The notes under the pieces are model-generated. The model ran no database searches, was not told the DNA's origin, and was given only the letters and a program-made list of their open reading frames with translations. A stretch of 64,000 nt of DNA from Apiospora phragmitis (lineage: Eukaryota; Ascomycota; Sordariomycetes; Amphisphaeriales; Apiosporaceae), in the NCBI GenBank assembly GCA_038363925.1, contig JAQQWL010000004.1, positions 3,038,001-3,102,000 of the forward strand, given 5' to 3'. A program made the translations under genes and the position numbers. Below are positions 34,926 through 45,656 of the stretch, piece by piece (the stretch's first letter is position 1; every line of letters begins with the position of its first letter).

Positions 34926-35761
34926 AAAGGGCAAAGCTATATGGGGAACAAGAAGAAGTGATACCGCCCAATAAACAATGCAGAGTTATTCACTATTGCT
35001 AATCATCTTTGAAAGTGAAATAAATGTTACATCGACGACATTAGCCTGGGTTGTCACAAAAGGGGCATGAGCGACGACCAATCAATGACCTAGTCCTCGC
35101 CATTCGGACGGGCGCGTACAATTGGTGGGTTAGGTGAGTTGGTAATAATTCACAAGGAGTGTCTATGTAGGATTGCATCATCAGGGTGGAAGTTGATTTC
35201 CCTCGCCCCTTATTCGGTAGTACATGTGATCAAGCCAAACGCTGTTGCAGCAACTCGGACAGAAATGTCTGGCTGGTGGAACCATAGATCAAGCGGGGGT
35301 GCCGCTTACGGTCGGCCGACTCGGACCCCTTATCTTCATATTGCCGGGGTTCCCCGCTCCCAGGTTCCATTTTGGTCCGATCTGGAGAAGCGTGCCTTGT
35401 CTGCGCCATCCATGCCCACGGCTTGTGGGGAATCCCCCCGAGATAACGTATCGCCCTTTATCATACCAGCCACCCGAAGGCAGACGCTCAAGGGATTCAC
35501 TTGCCTTCCAAAGCACGCGGCAAGGTATTTCGGTACCCCATAGATGCGGCGCGTTAAGAAGATACCGAATTCCACCTTGGCCACGTTCGTCCTTAGATAG
35601 CTCATCTACTATCCGTACTAACCAACGTCGAGCCCGGTTGAAGGCAAGGGGTTGAGGGGGCCACCTTTAAGCAAACAGAATCTTGGCCTAAAAACCCCGG
35701 CAAAACTTATAGGTTTTTAAGAGAACTCTTAACCAATATTATTTGCTTTTTTCTTGTTGTT

Positions 35762-35804
<43 letters not shown>

Positions 35805-35859
35805 TTTCTTGGACTTTCACCCTCGGTTACACGCCTGATCTTCGTCTTCTTGCCTTGTC
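34926..35859. promoter_or_regulatory. Intergenic region upstream of the MFS gene
   Basis: About 0.93 kb without a supported gene. It contains the amidase 3' end, the MFS promoter and, 59 bases before the MFS start, a 38-base T tract. Overlapping short frames at 35139-35655 show no family motif. Confidence 0.4.
35764..35801 (+). repeat. 38-base poly(T) tract upstream of MFS gene
   Basis: An uninterrupted run of T lies 59 bases upstream of the MFS start codon. Poly(dA:dT) tracts can exclude nucleosomes from fungal promoters. The alternative is a retroposed poly(A) tail in reverse orientation, but I see no adjacent retroposon body. Confidence 0.85.
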
Positions 35860-37704
35860 ATGTCGGACAAGACCGTCAATCACGAGATGGATGCTCGCGA
35901 ACGTCTCCCGCCTGGGACAGTTCGTCTCATCGACATAGATGGTCACGTCGTCTCCAAACACGCCGAGGGCAAAGGGCAGACCGACATCCTCCTCGTGCCC
36001 CGCCCCAGCGAGGACCCGGAGGATCCGTTGAACTGGACCTTCCGGCGCAAGATCCTGTCGACTAGCTGTGTGGTGGTCTACACTATCATGGTGGCCATTC
36101 CGGCCAGCGCCGTCTACTCCATCGTTACCCCGATTCGCGAGGATACTTCTTTGACTTTGACCGATATTAATAATGGAACTGGTATCATGGTATGCTAAGT
36201 AACCTTTCACATCCTTTAATATAGCTAACCGCTCGCATCCATCAGTTCCTGTTCTATGGCTGGGGCTGCATCTTCTGGCAAGCTATCGCGCTGCAGTACG
36301 GCAAGCGGCCGGTTTACCTGTTCTCTTGCCTCGCCAACATCGTGATCCTGGCGACGGCGCCGCTCTGCACCACGTCGGGCACCTACACGGCCAACCGCAT
36401 CATCCTGGGCTTCTTCGGCTCGCCCGTCGAGTCCCTGTGCGAGATCTCCATCGTCGACGTCTGGTTCGCCCACGAGCGGCCCAAGTACCTGGCCTGGTAC
36501 GGCTGGTCGCTGGCCCTGACCGGCAAGCTGGCACCCATGCTCGCGGGATTCATCAACTACGGCATGGGCTGGCAGTGGACGCTCTGGTGGTGGGCTATTT
36601 TCTGCGGCATCGCGTTCGTCTACTGCTTCTTCCTGATGGAGGAGACCAACTACGACCGGAAGCACATCGACCATCCCCCGACCCCGACGCCGCCACCGCA
36701 GGCAAACGACAGCCCTGCCGTAGCCGAAGCGCAAGCGCGACCTAAGGATGCGGACTCCAAGAGTCTGGCCTCTGTCGCCCCGGAGGATCGCGAGTCCGGC
36801 GAGATTGTCTGGCCGCGAAAGTCCTACTTGGATAAGCTTAGCTTGAAAGACAAGAAGCGGCCAAACCGCCTACTTAATATCGCGATGGCTCCATTCAAGG
36901 GCTTTACTTACCCTGCTGTGGTATATGCTGGGTAAGTTTGCTGAGCTGATACGTGGCATCGTTTTGATCCCTGAAACTGACATATTGGCTCGGTACCATG
37001 TAGTCTCATGTATGGTGCAAATAGCCTTGTGTGGCAGGGGGTACAGAATGCTACAATCGGTACAGTCTACACTACGCAATACGGGTGGAACACGGCTACG
37101 GTGGCTGCCGCCTATTCCGGCGGTGTGCTGGGGTGTATTATGGGGTACGTTCGAGTTCCTCTGGTTTATCCAAAGCTAACCTTTCTCTAGTGGATATTAC
37201 TGCGGAAAAGTCGGCCGCGTGCTGACGGTCCGGCTAGCCCGCCGGAATGGCGGCATCTCGGAACCCGAACACACCCTCTACGTTTTCGTCGCGGGCATAT
37301 TCCTGGTCCCCTTCGCCATGATCCTCTACGGGCTGGGCGTAACCTACCACCTGCACTGGTTCGCGCTCGTTATTACACAGGTGGCCATCGCGGCCAACGG
37401 GACGCTCTGCGTCTCGGCGGCGCTCGGCTATGCCATGGCGAGCTACCCGGAGCTGTCGGGCCAGATGGTGACGACGTGCGTGCTGATCCGCAACACGCTC
37501 TCGTTCGCCATCAACTACGGCATCACGCCCTGGCTGACGGCGAGCGGCTACCTGCGCGTGTACTGCATCGTGGGCGGCATCGGGCTGGTGTGGAATGCGA
37601 GCTTGTTCGTCATGACGCGGTCCGGGCGCCGGCTGCGGGAGGCGACGGCGGCGCGGTATTATCGGGATGTGGATTACGCCAGGGCTAAGGGGTTGAGTCA
37701 TTAG
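35860..37704 (+). CDS. Major facilitator superfamily transporter (DHA1-like)
   Basis: Four exons, 35860-36189, 36246-36931, 37004-37144 and 37191-37704, splice in frame to about 556 residues. The N-terminal tail with PSEDPEDPLNW before the first membrane segment is typical of fungal DHA1-type drug/metabolite:H+ antiporters. About 12 hydrophobic segments can be counted, in two groups separated by a hydrophilic central loop (about residues 250-320) with GEIVWPRKSYLDKLSLKDKKRPNR nearby. In a cluster with P450s it probably exports the product or a toxic intermediate across the plasma membrane. A nutrient uptake role cannot be excluded. Confidence 0.9.
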
Positions 37705-37968
37705 GTCGGCCAGGGGCAGCCCCTGATCGGGAAAAGAAAACTAAAGTTTCCTGTTCCTACTTTTCTGTGGCCAGTGAGCATCTCTACGATGGCTATTCGA
37801 TAAATATAATTAATGCACCCTTGGCATTAACAAGTGTTATGGCATATAATACCACGAAGGCCATCATATCCACTGGGACGCGACTGCAGTCACCATATCT
37901 CCCATGGGCTCCGATGCACAGTTGCCATAGATGCCAGCTTTTGCGGGCTAATTACGTTGCTGAACCCT

Positions 37969-39579
37969 CTATTCGTGTCCCTCGTTATCTTCCGTCACCA
38001 AGGCGAAAACCTTCTCCGACGGGTGCAAGTTGATAGCCCACCTCACATCGTCGAACCCCTGGCGGGTCGTGATTTCAACATCAACGTCATGGTCGGGCTC
38101 CATGACCACCGCAGCGACATTGCTGTTCAACGTCGACGGATGCTTCCAGGCGCCGCCGTCTGCGGGCTTCATGTCCAGCCGCGCGATGAACAAGGCGACG
38201 ACGGCCAGGATCTCGTTGGTGGAGAAGTGCCGCCCGGGGCAGAGCGTCTTGCCGCCGCCGAACGCGCGGAAGCACGCCTCGCCGGGCCGGTCCTTCTTGT
38301 TCTCGGCCAGGAAGCGCCGGGGCTCGAACTCGGCCACGCCGGGGCCCCAGAGCGCCGCGTCCTGGTGGATGATGCGGCTGGGCATGTGCAGCATGGTGCC
38401 CTGCTTGAGCAGGTACCCGTCCAGGTAGGTGTCCTCCATGACCTCGCGGACGGACGTGCCGATCGCGGTGTAGCGAAGGCCTTCTTGGTAGGAAGACAAA
38501 AGCAGGGGGCATTTCTCTTTCAGCGTCGTGATGTCGAGGGTCTTTAGTGTACTATTACTACCGTCCTCGGCAGCCGAGGATGCTGTTTCGGTACAGGCAT
38601 CGATCTCCTTCCTGATGTCGTCGACCAGACCCGGGTATGAGTGGAGCAGCAACAGCGTCCAGAAAGCCGCGGGTGCAGTATTCACGAGGATGGCTATGGA
38701 ACCGCCCACCTCCAAGCGTGCGATGTCTTCCAGCGGCACCTGGTTGTCGGCTTCCGCCTGGTATCGCATTCGCGCCAGAGCCGAGCCCTTTTCCACACCG
38801 CCTGCTCGGTAGTATGCCTCGAACGCCTTGGCTACTTTGTCCCGGGCCGCGATGGGCTTGCGGGCGGTGAGCCAGGGAAGGACTCCGACCAGGAGGGACA
38901 TCAAGCCCCCTTCAAACTCCCTAGATCATGCAACGCACACTGTCAATCGCGATAGGGGAGGCAGGTGTGGAAGCATGTGGGAAATGGGCAGGTTCTCGGC
39001 TTACCAGAATGCGTCGGCAATGGACTTCTCTTCATACGGGCTCATGGGGCCGTATACCGACCTGGTGGTAGCGGTGGTGATGGCATCCCTCAGCCAAGAG
39101 TAGAGGCCCAGCTTCCGGGACTCCCCCTTGGCCGGCTGCAGCGAATCGAGAGACTCGGCGATCTCGCGGACCATGCTGCGGTTCATGTCGTCGAGCAGGG
39201 CGCCCGGCCTCAGGGCCTCGTGCATGGCGGCGTAGGACTCCATCGAGAGGCCGTGCCCCCCCTCGTCGCCGTTGACGTTCCGGGCCAGGATGTCCTGTGC
39301 TTCCGGGCTGATGCCGCAGACGCTGGCCGAGAACTTGGCGCCGATGGGCGGGAAGGCCAGGACCTTGGGCAGCTTCTGCACCTTCTGGATCATCTCCGGC
39401 GTCGTCACCACGTAGATCTTCTGGCCCGGCAGCGTCAGGGTGAAGAGGGGGACGTCGGTCTGCTTGCTCAGGTCGACGTAGTAGTTGAACTTGCTCCGCA
39501 TCATCCCCACCAAGTGGCCGACGATGGGGAGGGAGGACGAGGCCAGTGGCGGTTCGCGGGGGTCATGGCCACCGAACAT
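37969..39579 (-). CDS. Cytochrome P450, CYP7/CYP8-like
   Basis: Two exons, 39579-39005 and 38920-37969, give about 508 residues. The heme loop FGGGKTLCPGRH has Cys419, and the K-helix ExxR is EGLR at 338-341. The I-helix reads ILVNTAPAAFW, with Asn-Thr (272-273) where most P450s have an acid-Thr pair. That pattern is shared with CYP7 and prostacyclin synthase-type P450s and many fungal relatives. The protein starts MFGGHDPREPPL, directly at the proline-rich hinge, so the usual N-terminal membrane anchor is absent. A splice-acceptor-like CTACCGCAG sits just upstream of the ATG, but I could not find a credible anchor exon. It is convergent with the MFS gene. Confidence 0.87.
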
Positions 39580-40719
39580 GGCTGCGGTAGAAGGATTAGG
39601 GTAGGGAAATGTGCAATGAATTGATGCTTTCCCAAGCCGTGTTCAACAGGAAGCCAGCAGTGTAGGGAGGTATGTCGAAGCAAAAGAAGAGTCGATTTCG
39701 GTTTCCTCTCCCACGGAGAAGGGATGTGAGCTCTAGGACTCGCAACTTGTGTTACTGTGAGTTCAATGAAGTCAGGGATAAAAATTTGGGGGGTGAAGGG
39801 TCCAATCGCCGGACTAATAGTCTTCGGGGTAATACTTAGCGATAATAGCTGCTTTGCTTACCTCATATTGGGGCTCAGCCTGCAGCAACCAACTAGATTA
39901 AGATAGGGAAGGTAAAGGGTTACATTGCATTCAATAATCAGGTAGATAAGCTGACCCGGCAATCATCGCCATTTGAACAACCCCTTTCCCCCCTCCCTGC
40001 CGGTGCTACAACGTTTTGCAACGCCTGGCGGCCCGCCCACCACTTCCCTCGCTCCGTCCCGACCCATCTTTAGTGGCGATCCAATCAGGGAAAGCAAACA
40101 AAGGGTTGCCTGAACGGGCTGATGTGATATTGTAAGCTTATCGCGGCGTGGCGGTTCCGCACTCCGCTGTCGTTTTTTCGGCCAATCTTGGATACAGGTT
40201 GATGATGTAGTGGCTTTTAGCTGCTAAAGCTACGTCATCTATTTATTATTTGTGATTAGAGAGGTGTGGGAGGTTGCTTACGCACATGTATCGGTTGGCC
40301 AGCAGGAATGCCTGTCATCGATGAAAGGGGGGTGGGGGCTTAGAGAGCGGATTATTATGCATACACCCTTCTACCAACTGGAAGATGGTCGCACGCAGAC
40401 GGAATCAGCACATGACCAAGACTGGACGCACTTATGTGGCACAAACTTGCCCACGTTGTACGAAGTGTCAGCCTGCATCGGATATCCGCAACTATTGGGA
40501 CTGCTGATAAGGAGTGCAATAAGGCTGAATCCATTCTAGTATCTACATGACACGAACATGCCAAAGTCCCTTCTATACGACGAAAATCAAACAGGAACTA
40601 TTTTGTGAGCTCTGTGCAACCTCAGACATCTGGCTGAAATGAAGCTACTCTGTCCCCCCACCCCTTTTTTTCAGAGAAGTTGATCAGAGCCTGAAGGGCT
40701 TGGCCCAATACCTGAAGTT
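39580..40719. promoter_or_regulatory. Intergenic region between two tandem P450 genes
   Basis: About 1.1 kb lies upstream of the CYP7/8-like gene and downstream of the next P450; both are on the minus strand. It should hold the promoter of the former. No gene is supported, and open frames at 40252-40564 lack family features. Confidence 0.4.
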
Positions 40720-42706
40720 CTAGCTGTCAGAGAGAATGACTTGTTCGTACTTCGGAGGCTGGGCGTAAGTGTCCTCGACCGGACGAAGGCGGACGTTGAA
40801 GTCTTTCTGGAAAAAGATACCGTAGCATTGACTTGACCACGGCTTGTGGGGGTTGGCAATAGTGATTTCGAAATTCCGGAGGAGCTAGATCAGTGTACAA
40901 GTTAGAAGTGGTCAGTACAAATCTTGGGTTTCGTTATTAGCTGTTCCTGGTTATAAGAATGTACGCACCTCGAAAATAACCTTGGCGACCTCCATCATGG
41001 CTATGGATGTGCCGAGGCACTTGGTCGAACCATGGCCGAATATCAGCGAGTGTGTCTGGTGCATAGCATGGAGCCGGTGCGGGTTGTCCACCAGCCACCG
41101 CTCCGGGCAGAAGAGGTCGGCATTGTCCCCGTAGACGTCCTTGTTCAGCTGAAGCCCCCACGCGTTCAGGCCGACAAAAGTGCCCACGGGCAGGTGGAAC
41201 ATGCCGAGGAAGTCCCCGCCCTCGGGCACTACGCGCTCGCGCAGCTGGCTCAGCGGCGGGAACTTGCGCAGGCCCTCCAGCACGCACGCCTGCAGGTAGA
41301 CCAGCTGCTTCGCCTCGGCGTCGCGGATGACGGGGCTCGAGACGTTGCCCCGGGCCATGGCCCCGCGGATCTCGGCGGTCAGGGTCTTGTAGACTTGCGG
41401 GTTCGTGATGATGCTCAACAACGTGCCCTGTACCGAAGTGGAGGTCGTGTCCGAGCCGGCCACTCTGATTCACGCATACTGTCAATCAAGTGCCCACCCA
41501 TTGCAAATGCTAGGAAACGGGCTACTTACAGTGCAATGACGACCTCGGAATCGATTTGGTCCTTGGGCATGCCTCGGCTCAGAAGAGAGGAGACGATGTC
41601 GTTGGAAGGACTGCCCTCTTCCTTATCGCGCTTCTCTATGGCCTGGCGGATAATCTGTAGTTCAAGACGGAGTCAGTGTACATCGGCTTCATTATACATC
41701 AAGATATTAACAGAGCACATACTCCCATAAGACGGCCTACGCCGGCCTTGTCGCCGACTTTCGGAAACAAAGCCTTCCGCAAAGCTGGGATTTTGGCAAG
41801 GTAGAGCAAAAGGGTGTTTAGTTCCAAGAAGACGGAGAAATATTGGCAGACTCTGTTGCCGACCTCGACGGTCTCCAGAACGTCGTGCATGTCACGGTCG
41901 TGCTTCACACATCCGATCTCGTCGCCCAAGCATATCTTGGTGATGATGTCGGTGGTCAAGTACTGGATGCGGCTGCTGATATCAAAAGATACCTGACCAG
42001 GGCTCGCAAAACGCTTGCGCAAGGTGTCGATCCATCCGGCTATCAAGCCATCTATAACAGGTTCCATCGTCGCGACCGAGTTCCCGGTGAACTAGTCGCG
42101 GTCAGTCACTTTCACTTCCACTTCCACCACCACCCGGCCATTTCAGAGGGGTAGGGCAACTAATTTACGTACACTTGGCGCCAGCTTGGCACGGATGCGA
42201 CTGTGCTTCTTCGGGTCGCGTTCCGACACGATGTTGGGGATGTGGGGATCGATGCGCACCGAGTCGAACCAGGGGCCACGCACGTAGCCGGATCTGGCGG
42301 CCAGGATGCGTCGGGTGATTTCTGGGTCATCGGTAATGACATGATTGGGGCCGATCCGGGCTACCGGTCCTATTGGGATAGGATAGAAGGTACCCTGTCA
42401 GTTCCCACCCAATAGATAGATATATGAAGTACAAAAAAAGAGGAGGAAAAAGACAGAAGAGGTTCACCAACCGTATTCTCGGTTCACGCCCACCCAGACC
42501 TCGTGTGACCGCCCGGTCCTCAAAGCCCAAGCTATCCAGAGTCGCGACCATCGTGCCAGACGCGGGCCCGGTACCCGGGAGATGCTCGGCCGCTGCATTC
42601 TCGCCACGCGGACGAAGAAGACCATCTTAACGATGACGCATACTACGAAGAGCACGCAGGCCACGGCGACTTGCCCCGCGAGTGCGATGGGTGCGACAAA
42701 ACTCAT
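40720..42706 (-). CDS. Cytochrome P450, pisatin demethylase-like
   Basis: Six exons splice in frame: 42706-42472, 42369-42173, 42091-41723, 41654-41530, 41464-40969 and 40884-40720, about 528 residues. The first intron has a non-standard GTTGGT donor, chosen because it rebuilds the conserved YGPVARIGPN. An N-terminal anchor (AGQVAVACVLFVVCVIV) is followed by a basic Pro-rich hinge. The I-helix AGSDTTS, K-helix EGLR (372-375) and heme loop FGHGSTKCLG (Cys458) are all intact. It resembles the fungal E-class P450 group that includes pisatin demethylase. An ATG 66 bases upstream (42772) is an alternative start; the inner one puts the anchor at the N-terminus. It is divergent to the 7TM gene. The substrate is unknown. 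Confidence 0.9.
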
Positions 42707-42772
42707 CTTGGAATCAGACACCGGTACCGGTCGATGATTTCTTTTCATGGGGGGTTTCAGGGTAGCGAACAA

Positions 42773-43482
42773 CGTCTAAGTGGTAACAATTGTGTTTGAT
42801 GTGCTGATTCATCCGAGCTCCCTCGAGGAGTAAGAGTGCACATATATATACGAGATTACTATGGTGTGTTTGTGGAACGTCCTTTCCAACTCGCAGACAG
42901 GCCTAAGGCCCGTTCAAACACAATCTATACGCAACGAAGTACTTAAGGATGTGCCCTGAAGATAGCAACAATCACATGCCTGTGGTCTATCTTTGGCCAC
43001 GACGGCCAACGAATCTTACGTTGGACTTCGCTTCTGCTGCTGTCTGGTCCTTTATCCAACAGCATAGTCGGCCCTGGGCTACTGCAGCACCAAAGACCAC
43101 AAACGCCGGGGTTCGTACGACCATTTGTCGATGCGAATGAAGCAAGCCAGATTATCGGGGGGTCGTCTGAACAAGCTAGCGTCGCCCCCCCCCTTCTTTT
43201 CCCTAGCGCCCCTACTTCTCAGCATGCTGACAGACGACCAAGAATTTCGGATTTCGATGTGGGTGTGTGGCCAGTCCTCATTGATGATGCCATTCCCCGT
43301 CGTACGGTTCTTATTTAGCTTACAGCATTTCCCCCATGGCTCCCGCTGATGTTGGGGGACCACGTTTGCTGCTGTTTGTTACTCGCACCACATCTCATTT
43401 TAGTTTCGCACTTCTTTTTCTCTCCCTCTCTCTTCTCCCCCTTTTTGATCTTGTCAATCTTTCAGCCGCAAAGTCAGCAAGC
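42773..43482. promoter_or_regulatory. Divergent promoter region, P450 and 7TM gene
   Basis: About 0.7 kb separates two divergent cluster genes. The 80 bases before the 7TM start codon are rich in C and T (about 43400-43445), a common fungal promoter and leader feature. No gene is supported in this stretch. Shared regulation of the two genes is an inference from layout only. Confidence 0.45.
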
Positions 43483-45211
43483 ATGGGTACCATACCGATG
43501 GACCCTGCGACGCTCTCGCAGTACTTGCAGTACCCCATCCAAGCGCCGCCTCCGGGGGTCACTCCGAACTTTGTAAACCCCGACTCTACCTCGTACCAGG
43601 TGTACGCCATCGCGGGCGTGTGCACACCCCTGATGTTGTTCTTTGCCTCCTTACGATGGGGATGCAAGATCTTCCTCAAGCAGAAAGTCATTCTGGTTGA
43701 TGAGAGTCAGTTGCCTTTTACATTTGTTGTCATTGTTCTCCTCTTCTTTTATATTATTTTTACTATAATTAGCTGAAACTGGCATTGCCCTAGCTAACCC
43801 CGATATTATCGTCTTGCAGCTGTTTTCTTCTTTGGATGGGTAGGGCTCAGCTTTAATCCCAACAATAATGAATGACTGGTTCTGCTTTAGTGCATAGGTG
43901 AATTGCTGACTTCATATTATCGTCAACCGGCTCAGGCGTTTTGCATCGCTTTCGTCGCCATGACCATAGTTTGTATGCATAAAATGAACACCACGTTTTA
44001 GTTTTGTTATCTTCACTGACCCGCCCCAAAAACCAGGCGTATCTGGCGGCGCCTTCGGGCGTCACGCCTGGAACATCCTCCTGGGCGCCTTCACCAAGAC
44101 CCAGCTCGTGCTGGCCCTCCTGGTCGAGATCTTCCTGCCCGTGGCCATCTGCCTGGTCAAGGTCTCGGTCCTGATCCTGTACCTGCGCGTCTTCCGGGTG
44201 CTGAACTGGATGCGCATCGTCTCGATCGTCAGCATGGCACTCATCGTCATGTGGCACCTCGCGCTTTCCATCGCCTTCGCGGCCAGCTGCGCGCCGTCGA
44301 CGGGCGACACGCAGCTCGACTTCCTCGCCGCCTTCATCTCGCAGAAGTGCAGTGACACGCGCATCCTCGTCGTGCTGCAGGGTGTCGGCAATGTCGCCAC
44401 CGACGTCTGGCTCATCCTCCTGCCCCTACCGGCGGTCTGGGCGCTGCAGATGCCGCTCAGACAGAAGATCGCGGTTTCTTCCATGTTCATGGTCGGGGTC
44501 ATGTAAGTTTTTTCTTTCTTTTATTTTGTTCTCTAAACTCTCTGCAATGTCTTTCTTCTTTTTCTTCGCACCATAGGTTTTCTACTCACCAACCTTCATG
44601 GCTGTTACAGTGCCTGCGTTGCCAGCATGGTAGGGCTTGTGTATCGAGCACAGTACTACACCGCCGGTGAAGACAATATCCGCCTTGTCGTCCCGGTATG
44701 GGTTACATGGTATGTGGCACCCCTTCTCAAGTGCATTATGGTTACTGCTCGCCTCATTGACACGGTAATTTCCTGATGTAGCATGGTCGAAGAGACAGCC
44801 GGCGTCATCATCTGCTGCTCGCCGGCGACCACCATGGTATTCAAGAATGCGAAGCAGCCCGTCTTCAGCTGGCTCTCTTCAGTCAGTCAACGGGTCCTGC
44901 GCAAGAGCAGCAATAGTTCCACGAAAAACTCCGGTGATCACAGCTACCGACTCGAAAGAATCGGTAGCAGCGGATCGCAAGGTAGCCAGGGCCCCATCTA
45001 CCACCAGCGCCATCAGCAGGGCCAAAACGGGGCCAACAGCCAGCAGATGGCAACTAACGCCGTCTATGACCCGGTGAACCCTCAGGATGGACATGCTGCT
45101 TGGGCCAAAGCCAATGCCAAAGGCGGTGACTTGAAGCATCTACATCCGGGCGAGTACGGGATAGAGAGGAAGACAGAGTACCAGGTCTCGCGAGATGGCT
45201 TGGGTCATTGA
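43483..45211 (+). CDS. Fungal rhodopsin-type 7TM integral membrane protein
   Basis: Six exons are proposed: 43483-43705, 43820-43839, 43891-43972, 44037-44502, 44611-44709 and 44782-45211, about 439 residues. The second exon is only 20 bases; its splice sites are the only ones I found that join VDE to TVFFFGW and then CIGELLTSYY in frame. The third intron donor (GTATGC) was set by the conserved SGGAFGRHAWN loop. Seven hydrophobic segments follow a short N-terminus, then a hydrophilic Ser/Gln-rich C-terminal tail. This layout matches the fungal rhodopsin-domain family often found in secondary-metabolite clusters (for example satratoxin SAT-type membrane proteins). Molecular function in that family is unclear. 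It is not a retinal opsin on this evidence. Confidence 0.82.
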
Positions 45212-45656
45212 CGTAAAGAGCATGCGTATGATCAAGGGGGATCCTGGTTGGAGTAGTCGATGCCGAGCAAATGTGTTGTCACCAGCGGCAGCGACCAATA
45301 TAGTAACATATAAGTGCATCAAGTAAATGGATTGTAATAAGGTGATAGCAAAAGAGGAGCCAGTGTATATTTGTTACCAATGTAGAATATGCTATCAATT
45401 GAAGTTAGCAAAAGGGGACGACATGTGCTTTTCGTTTCCCTTTTCTTCTTCTTTTTCCTTCTTCTTTTTCGGCTCTAGGGAGTGGGTTTCGATTCATATC
45501 AAGCCAGCCCAGTAGGAGTGAACGATTACTGGCGAACCAAAAGGGCGATAAGAAGCTTTAGGTCTGCAGATGTATGCCATAAAGGAAGCTACCCAACTTG
45601 GGGCATAAGAACGTTTACTATCTCATCCGTCACTTCTATGAAGTGTTTTGACTGCA
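45212..45656. other. Convergent intergenic region
   Basis: About 0.44 kb between the 3' ends of the 7TM gene and the next P450. A T/C-rich run sits near 45436-45475. It probably contains only terminators; nothing else recognised. Confidence 0.4.

Noticed and set aside
35139..35655. Overlapping open frames between amidase and MFS genes
   Set aside because: Several frames are open on both strands but none has motifs, splice signals or a consistent start.
38087..38547. Arg/Pro/His-rich frames opposite and within the CYP7/8-like gene
   Set aside because: Typical shadow frames of a GC-rich coding exon, with no domain content.
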